Positions 63,515 to 63,582 of a stretch of 63,582 bases of DNA are shown here, in pieces (position 1 is the first letter of the stretch; every line of letters begins with the position of its first letter). Under the pieces are notes generated by a model, which was not told the origin of the DNA, searched no databases, and was given only the letters and a program-made list of their open reading frames with translations. The stretch is from assembly GCA_003034855.1 (NCBI GenBank), contig PZKD01000056.1, positions 1-63,582 on the forward strand, read 5' to 3'. Origin of the DNA: an archaeon SCG-AAA382B04. GTDB lineage: Archaea > Halobacteriota > Methanonatronarchaeia > Methanonatronarchaeales > Methanonatronarchaeaceae. The position numbers were made by a program, and so were the translations under genes.

Positions 63515-63582
63515 TATTAGCCGAGAAGTTCCCCTTCCTCAAATCTCTGATTTTAGGTAGGGGATGAATCGGCGTTAGTTTT
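63515..63582 (+). mobile_element. Left end of another IS200/IS605-type element, cut by the window edge
   Basis: After TTTTTAAC (ending 63514) the plus strand reads TTATTAGCCGAGAAGTTCCC and then a hairpin (CCTCAAATC...GATTTTAGG) through GATGAATCGGCG. This closely matches the left end of the 54.9-kb tnpB element and the minis. The element would continue to the right of this window. Confidence 0.7.

Overview
The window is AT-rich archaeal chromosome (roughly one third G+C by eye) from a euryarchaeote, most likely a methanogen. Support comes from the methanogen-type seryl-tRNA synthetase, class I lysyl-tRNA synthetase, GTP cyclohydrolase MptA (methanopterin pathway), archaeal PEP carboxylase, flavodiiron F420H2-oxidase-type protein, CTP-dependent riboflavin kinase, aRF1, Spt4/RpoE', archaeal ribosomal proteins and KEOPS. 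Low G+C plus haloarchaea-like pilus genes and IS elements would fit a lineage such as Methanonatronarchaeia, but that placement is inference.

Layout. 1-4.8 kb: tRNA-Thr with a short intron, then an arginine operon (argC, CBS protein, argJ, M24 peptidase, metallo-beta-lactamase fold protein). 4.8-7.1 kb: CBS protein, thyX and an old-yellow-enzyme homologue. 7.1-12.5 kb: an accessory island of decayed mobile DNA: a truncated TnpB with a small RHH-like partner, a 1.24-kb IS with DUF2080 and a frameshifted transposase, IS5-like remnants, a YbjQ-like membrane protein, and a tyrosine integrase whose 5' end overlaps a tRNA-Gln 3' half. 12.5-14.7 kb: a frameshifted CARDB lipoprotein, a PEBP protein, and two miniature IS200/IS605-type elements. 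14.7-23.3 kb: ferredoxin, radical SAM, lysS, cutA, M50 protease, ilvE, ppcA, ribB and an HTH-riboflavin kinase. 23.3-29.6 kb: three 35-bp tandem repeats, then a type IV pilus-like operon (ATPase, frameshifted membrane platform, pilin-like protein with an Ig-like extension behind an in-frame TGA). 29.7-54.5 kb: dense information-processing core, mostly on the minus strand (taw1, argS, prf1, pyrH, rpl15e, ychF, apgM, rps3ae, serS, pcc1, DHH nuclease, rps15, rdgB, bud32, kae1, rps27ae, rps24e, dephospho-CoA kinase, spt4, rpoE', PIN, eIF2-gamma), with fprA and leuA/cimA on the plus strand and pfdB at the end. 54.5-63.6 kb: tRNA-Ala, a flippase-like gene split by a tnpB-only IS, azlCD, mptA, tRNA-Ile, two pseudogenes, nudix, cspA, two membrane proteins, and the left end of another IS200/IS605-type element at the window edge.

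The most interesting themes are these. (1) IS200/IS605-type ends all abut TTTAAC. Two nearly identical ~409-bp minis keep only the left end, an internal TATA box, a tnpB 3' tail and the right end, and would transcribe an omegaRNA-like RNA; both sit just upstream of a minus-strand gene. (2) Small proteins are translationally coupled to TnpB twice. (3) RpoE' is fused to a C-terminal MucR-like CCHH zinc finger. (4) There are iterons between the riboflavin regulator and the pilus operon. (5) Several genes carry single-base homopolymer frameshifts, so some pseudogenes may be sequencing artefacts.
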